The translations under genes were made by a program, and so were the position numbers. A stretch of DNA of 19,612 nt from positions 1 through 19,612 of the forward strand of contig JAYEFQ010000044.1 of NCBI GenBank assembly GCA_034658655.1, written 5' to 3'. The DNA comes from JAQIBY01 sp034658655. Lineage in GTDB: Bacteria; Bacteroidota; Bacteroidia; Bacteroidales; ML635J-15. Below the pieces are notes generated by a model. That model was not told the DNA's origin. It did no database searches and saw only the letters and a program-made list of their open reading frames with translations. Positions 15,987-19,612 of the stretch are shown here, piece by piece (position 1 is the stretch's first letter; each line of letters begins with the position of its first letter).

Positions 15987-18482
15987 ATGAAACATTTCAA
16001 AATTGGATTACTATTAATTGGAATTCTATTAGTTAGTCTTAATAGTTTTGCGCAGATATCATATGGTGGAAGCCCTATCAGTGAAACCAATGCAAACTTA
16101 TCAGCAGATATTGATCACATTCAATTACGTGCACTGGATATGGAACTTATACATAAACGTGATGCTCAAGATGAAAAGAACGGGACATTATTGAAAATTG
16201 GTGAAATGATTGATGTGGACTTAAATATGGATAACTCTGGTACATGGGACAGATTAGATGATAACCGTCAAGTTTGGCGTTTGCAAATTTCTTCAGATAA
16301 TGCATTGGCTTTGAATTTGTATTTTTCTGAATTTGATTTGCCGCAGGGAAGTCAGTTGTTTGTCTATTCTCCGGATAGAATTCAGACCATTGGTGCGTTT
16401 AATGAAAAAAACAATGCAGATGGCGGCACGTTTTCTTTGGAATTGATATATGGAGAGCGATTAATTGTTGAGTATGTTTCTCCTCGTCCACGAATTGTTG
16501 ATGGCATGGATTATCAGTTTGAAAATCTTGCAAAAGTGAATATATCACGAGTAAATTATGTGTATCGTGATGCTCCCGATCCGTTCAGAGGAAAAGGCTT
16601 TGGCGATTCGCAGAATTGTGAAGTAAACATTAATTGCTCTGAAGGAAATAGTTGGCAGGATGAAAAGCGTGGTGTTGCACGGATTTTAATTGATGGGGGG
16701 AGTTTTTCAGCATGGTGTACCGGGTCATTGGTAAATAATACCGCTGAAAATGGTACCCCGTATTTCCTTTCTGCTTATCACTGTCGTGAAGACATAAGCG
16801 AAACTTACCTTGATTCTTGGTTGTTTTATTTTAATTTTGAATTCAGTGCATGTAATAACTCAGGCATTCAGCCTTCTTCAAATACTATAACCGGATCTTC
16901 TACGGTTTCTGAGGCAGAGCTTAATGGAGGTTCTGATATGTTTCTTATGGAACTAAATACAGTCCCCCCGGCAAGTTATGAAGTGGTTTATAACGGCTGG
17001 AATCGTGTAAATTCCCCAAGCTCAAGTGGTGTTGGAATTCATCATCCTTACGGTGATGTTAAAAAAATATCAACCTATACAAGTAGCTTGTCTTCGGCAA
17101 CATATTACGGTGGTGCAGGTAGCACTGGAGCCAGTTCTGCACACTGGAAAGTATATTGGTCATCTACTGACAATGGTCATGGGGTGACAGAAGGCGGATC
17201 ATCAGGTTCTCCGATCTTTAATGCTGATGGTTTAATTGTTGGAACACTTTCCGGAGGATCATCGAGTTGCGATGCTACAAGCTCCCCTGATTTATATGGG
17301 AAATTTTCATACCATTGGACAAGTAATGGTGGAAATACAACAGAGCAATTAGACCCATGGTTAGATCCTGCAAATACCGGACAAACTGAATTAGGCTTTT
17401 ATAATCCGAACAATAGTGGAGTTGAAGCATCATTTACTGGAAGCCCTGTAACTATTAATGAAGGTGGAACGGTTCAGTTTTCTTCTACATCAACCGGCCA
17501 GGTTGAATCTTGGTCTTGGACTTTTGAAGGTGGAGACCCAGTAACATCGTCTTCAGAAAACCCACAAGTAACTTATGCTGTCTCTGGAGTTTATGATGTA
17601 ACATTGTCTGTAAGTGGCGGTGGAGATACTGATGAGGTAACTCACTCTAATTATATTACTGTTAACTCCGGCGGAACCGGTGATGATTGTGTTTGGCTGA
17701 ATGATCCGCTCGTAGGAACTGCAACTTTTTATACTACCGACGGTGGTAGTGGATATGTTTCCGGAAACAATTCATACGGAGATTTATCTAAAGTAAATTT
17801 CTTCGATTATACAGGAACTGCTTATGTAACCAATCTTGGATTTAATGTGGCTTATGCACAAGGTAGCAGCTCAACGATAAAGTTAGTTGTTTATGATTCG
17901 AACTCAGGAACTCCAGGGAGTTTATTAGGTTCAACAACCATAAGCATGTCAAGTATTTCTGCTGGTTTTTCTGATGCAGGTGATTATTTCGAATATACTT
18001 TTGATAGCCCAATTCTGGTAAATGGTGATTTCTTTGCAGGAATTGAACTGCCAGGGGGAAGTGATATTTTTGCATTAATTACCAATACTGATGGCGATGT
18101 TAACCCTGGGACAGCATGGGAAGAATGGAGCGATGGCACATGGTATAATTATAATGATGAATCAGCTTGGGAATTGAATGTTGATCATGCAATTTATCCT
18201 GAAGTTTGTACAAGCCTTGGTGTAAACGAAATTCCAAACATGGAGCTGGTGAATATCTATCCAAATCCAACACAATCAGTAATTAATATTGAATCAGACG
18301 AATTGTTGAATGACGTTGAAATTAAGCTGTTTAACGCAGTTGGTGCATGTGTTGAGAAACGCAGCCTGAAAAGTGCTAACAATATTAGCATTGATTTGAG
18401 TAATTATGCTGATGGTTTGTATATTGTTGCACTTAAATCAAATGAAGGCATGTTCCGTCAACAGATTCAATTGGTTCGATAA
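15987..18482 (+). CDS. Lysyl-endopeptidase-like S1 serine protease with PKD and T9SS sorting domains
   Basis: Predicted 831-aa secreted protease. The signal peptide MKHFKIGLLLIGILLVSLNS ends FAQ; an ATG at 15942 would add 15 residues ahead of it and is rejected. The propeptide (about 24-200) includes WRLQISSDNALALNLYFSEF and GSQLFVYSP, typical of Bacteroidota relatives of Achromobacter lysyl endopeptidase. The catalytic domain has His265 (SAYHC), Asp317 (GGSDMFLMEL) and Ser406 (GGSSGSP), a complete triad, plus several cysteines. A PKD domain follows (about 480-562, with SWTFEGG and VSGVYDVTLSVSG), then a beta-rich carbohydrate-binding-like domain of unknown role, and a type A sorting domain (about 751-831: VNIYPNPTQS, LYIVAL). 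Lysine specificity is only suggested by family likeness. The 62-bp leader holds only weak promoter-like sequence (TACTTTTA, 15955-15962). Confidence 0.92.
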   Translation: MKHFKIGLLLIGILLVSLNSFAQISYGGSPISETNANLSADIDHIQLRALDMELIHKRDAQDEKNGTLLKIGEMIDVDLNMDNSGTWDRLDDNRQVWRLQISSDNALALNLYFSEFDLPQGSQLFVYSPDRIQTIGAFNEKNNADGGTFSLELIYGERLIVEYVSPRPRIVDGMDYQFENLAKVNISRVNYVYRDAPDPFRGKGFGDSQNCEVNINCSEGNSWQDEKRGVARILIDGGSFSAWCTGSLVNNTAENGTPYFLSAYHCREDISETYLDSWLFYFNFEFSACNNSGIQPSSNTITGSSTVSEAELNGGSDMFLMELNTVPPASYEVVYNGWNRVNSPSSSGVGIHHPYGDVKKISTYTSSLSSATYYGGAGSTGASSAHWKVYWSSTDNGHGVTEGGSSGSPIFNADGLIVGTLSGGSSSCDATSSPDLYGKFSYHWTSNGGNTTEQLDPWLDPANTGQTELGFYNPNNSGVEASFTGSPVTINEGGTVQFSSTSTGQVESWSWTFEGGDPVTSSSENPQVTYAVSGVYDVTLSVSGGGDTDEVTHSNYITVNSGGTGDDCVWLNDPLVGTATFYTTDGGSGYVSGNNSYGDLSKVNFFDYTGTAYVTNLGFNVAYAQGSSSTIKLVVYDSNSGTPGSLLGSTTISMSSISAGFSDAGDYFEYTFDSPILVNGDFFAGIELPGGSDIFALITNTDGDVNPGTAWEEWSDGTWYNYNDESAWELNVDHAIYPEVCTSLGVNEIPNMELVNIYPNPTQSVINIESDELLNDVEIKLFNAVGACVEKRSLKSANNISIDLSNYADGLYIVALKSNEGMFRQQIQLVR

Positions 18483-18732
18483 ATTTATCTGAAACTATTT
18501 GCTGTGATTTTAGGTTCCGCATAACTATTTGAGGAATGGCTTATATCGTTTAGCGATATTTCTTTTGTACCGCAAAGGCATGCAGAGGAGCAATGAGTTG
18601 CGAATTTTTTTCGGTCTTCTATAAGCGTTGGTATGCGACTGGAATGTGAAGACCTGAGTGAACTTATGAGTTGTGCAAATTGATGATTTGAGTAGTCTTG
18701 CATGGCGTGCGATTCAATGACGTATCACTCTT

Positions 18733-18885
18733 ATAGGCAGGGCTAAAGCCCATTTTGTCTCGTATGCTTTATTACCCCGACCTAAGGGACGGGGTTAATC
18801 GTATGCTTATTTCTTGTTCTTATTAACCCCGACATTTATGTCGGGGATTATAGGCGAAAAACACATTGGGCTTTAGCCCTGATAT
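18733..18885 (+). repeat. Composite REP element (A-B-B'-A') downstream of the transposase gene
   Basis: The palindromes are A GGGCTAAAGCCC (18740-18751), B (18775-18794, CCCCGACC and GGACGGGG arms with TAAG-type loop), B' CCCCGACATTTATGTCGGGG (18827-18846, perfect 9-bp stem) and A' GGGCTTTAGCCC (18868-18879). The linkers are 23 and 21 nt. A' includes the stop codon of the transposase gene. The stretch from 18483 to 18732 holds no gene I can support; it has a weak ATATCG/CGATAT hairpin (18543-18559) and an inverted GGTCTTC/GAAGACC pair (18613-18619, 18648-18654). Confidence 0.9.
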
Positions 18886-19292
18886 GCTTTTATGAATTCT
18901 TCATATTCTTCTGCAAAACTAAATCTCCTGTGATGCTCATGCTGATTCCGAATATATGCTCTTATTTTCGGCAACTGTGATTCACTAACCGATACAGCGT
19001 AATAATCAACTGCCCAATATAACTTTGTTCTTATCAATTTTTGTTGGTTTGCCCAAAAGGATGCCTCGCCTTTAATAAGCTGCAACGCTTTTGATAAAGA
19101 CATGTCGGTATTATAACTAAACAAACAGTGAACATGCTCGGGCTCTGCATTTATGGTGTCAATAAAAATTCCTTTTTTTTTTGCATTCTCTTTAATATGT
19201 TTCAGCAAAAGATTGCGTGGTTCAGATAAGAGTATCCGTTCACTGTTTTTAGTTCTCCATACAGCGTGAATCATAATTTTTACAAATGACAT
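18873..19292 (-). CDS. REP-associated tyrosine transposase (RAYT, IS200-like Y1 family)
   Basis: Single-strand DNA transposase of 139 aa in the Y1/HUH family. The HUH motif is His53-Val54-His55 in AEPEHVHCLF. Candidate nucleophile Tyr113 lies in the helix IRAYIRNQHEHH, with Gln117 and the following histidines as in IS200/IS605 TnpA. The N terminus (VKIMIHAVWRTKN) is the usual first strand. Length is normal and the frame is intact, so it may be active. It is flanked on both sides by the same palindromic elements, which is how RAYTs associate with their REP substrates. The stop codon TAA at 18873-18875 lies inside palindrome A', so the last codons (YQG) are part of the element. No accessory TnpB gene is present. 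Confidence 0.93.
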   Translation of the reverse strand: MSFVKIMIHAVWRTKNSERILLSEPRNLLLKHIKENAKKKGIFIDTINAEPEHVHCLFSYNTDMSLSKALQLIKGEASFWANQQKLIRTKLYWAVDYYAVSVSESQLPKIRAYIRNQHEHHRRFSFAEEYEEFIKAYQG

Positions 19293-19317
19293 AATTTATT
19301 TTTTAGTTTTAAAATTA

Positions 19318-19423
19318 GGGCTAAAGCCCATTTTGTCTCGTATGCTTTATTCCCCCGACCTAAAGGACGGGGTTAATCGTATGCTTATTTCTTGTTCTTA
19401 TTACCCCGACCTAAAGGTTAGGG
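19318..19423 (+). repeat. Incomplete composite REP element upstream of the transposase gene
   Basis: A GGGCTAAAGCCC (19318-19329), a 23-nt linker matching that at 18752-18774, B (19353-19372), the central spacer, and a B'-position palindrome (19404-19423, CCCCGACC and GGTTAGGG arms) are present. The final linker and A' are missing. It begins 25 bp before the transposase start as read on the minus strand and occupies the non-coding stretch between the gene and the next repeat unit. Confidence 0.88.
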
Positions 19424-19431
19424 TTAATCAA

Positions 19432-19612
19432 ATAGGCAGGGCTAAAGCCCATTTTGTCTCGTATGCTTTATTACCCCGACCTAAAGGACGGGGTTAATCG
19501 TATGCTTATTTCTTGTTCTTATTAACCCCGACATTTATGTCGGGGATTATAGGCGAAAAACACATTGGGCTTTAGCCCTGATATGCTTTTATGAATTCTT
19601 CATATTCTTCTG
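19432..19612 (+). repeat. Second copy of a 699-bp RAYT/REP unit (start only)
   Basis: This segment repeats 18733-18913 at an offset of 699 bp. I find one mismatch in 181 positions (18786 G against 19485 A). It contains a full composite element (A 19439-19450, B 19474-19493, B' 19526-19545, A' 19567-19578) and enters a second transposase gene before the window stops. Confidence 0.93.
19572..19612 (-). CDS. C-terminal end of a second RAYT copy (partial, cut by window edge)
   Basis: The 41 bp before the window end are identical to the 3' end of the complete transposase gene, giving EEYEEFIKAYQG and the same TAA (19572-19574) inside palindrome A'. Only about 12 codons are visible, so I cannot tell whether this copy is intact. 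Confidence 0.75.
   Translation of the reverse strand, partial: EEYEEFIKAYQG

Noticed and set aside
18543..18559. Hairpin ATATCG-TTTAG-CGATAT as terminator of the serine protease gene
   Set aside because: The stem is only 6 bp and AT-rich, and the T run after it is interrupted. Too weak to call.
18485..18703. 72-codon minus-strand open frame after the serine protease gene
   Set aside because: No family likeness, no promoter-like or ribosome-site signal, and low-complexity serine-rich composition. I treat the region as non-coding.
18733..19612. CRISPR array suggested by repeated GC-rich palindromes
   Set aside because: Intervals are not regular spacers; the sequences between palindromes are themselves repeated, and no cas gene is nearby. 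RAYT/REP explains the pattern.

Overview
The window looks like a chromosomal segment of a low-GC Bacteroidota, probably of the Bacteroidales/Marinilabiliales type. Three proteins end in a type IX secretion system (T9SS) type A sorting domain, the candidate promoters carry the Bacteroidota -7 box TAnnTTTG, start codons lack strong Shine-Dalgarno sequences, and the housekeeping genes (recF, ispE, a YqgE homologue) read like Bacteroidota versions. I cannot name a genus. No rRNA, tRNA, CRISPR array or prophage was seen.

Layout. (1) 1-4265: a possible C-terminal tail of an upstream gene, then two tightly spaced secreted-protein genes. The first has a T9SS signal. The second is a modular tail-fibre-like surface protein interrupted by a 100-N scaffold gap. 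(2) 4266-4693: a 106-bp imperfect inverted repeat built on a perfect 24-bp palindrome, followed by half of a REP-like element. (3) 4694-5281: a YqgE/AlgH family gene. (4) 5282-5772: a complete, diverged copy of a roughly 150-bp composite REP element, then the promoter of the next gene. (5) 5773-9297: a large soluble six-PAS hybrid histidine kinase. (6) 9353-11287: recF, a small exported lipocalin-like protein overlapping recF by 80 bp, and a HAD-type hydrolase joined by a TGATG overlap. (7) 11473-18482: a gingipain-like C25 cysteine protease and a lysyl-endopeptidase-like S1 serine protease, both T9SS cargo, on either side of ispE. (8) 18483-19612: a REP-associated tyrosine transposase (RAYT) inside composite REP elements, arranged as a 699-bp unit whose second copy runs off the window end.

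Working together. The secreted genes suggest a cell that exports surface proteins and two proteases of different catalytic classes through T9SS, plausibly for protein degradation; this role is inferred from domains only. The strongest candidate for something new is the RAYT/REP system. The same two-hairpin-pair element occurs next to the transposase and, inverted and decayed, between housekeeping genes about 13 kb away. The transposase stop codon lies inside one of the element's palindromes, so the element's end and the gene's end are the same DNA.
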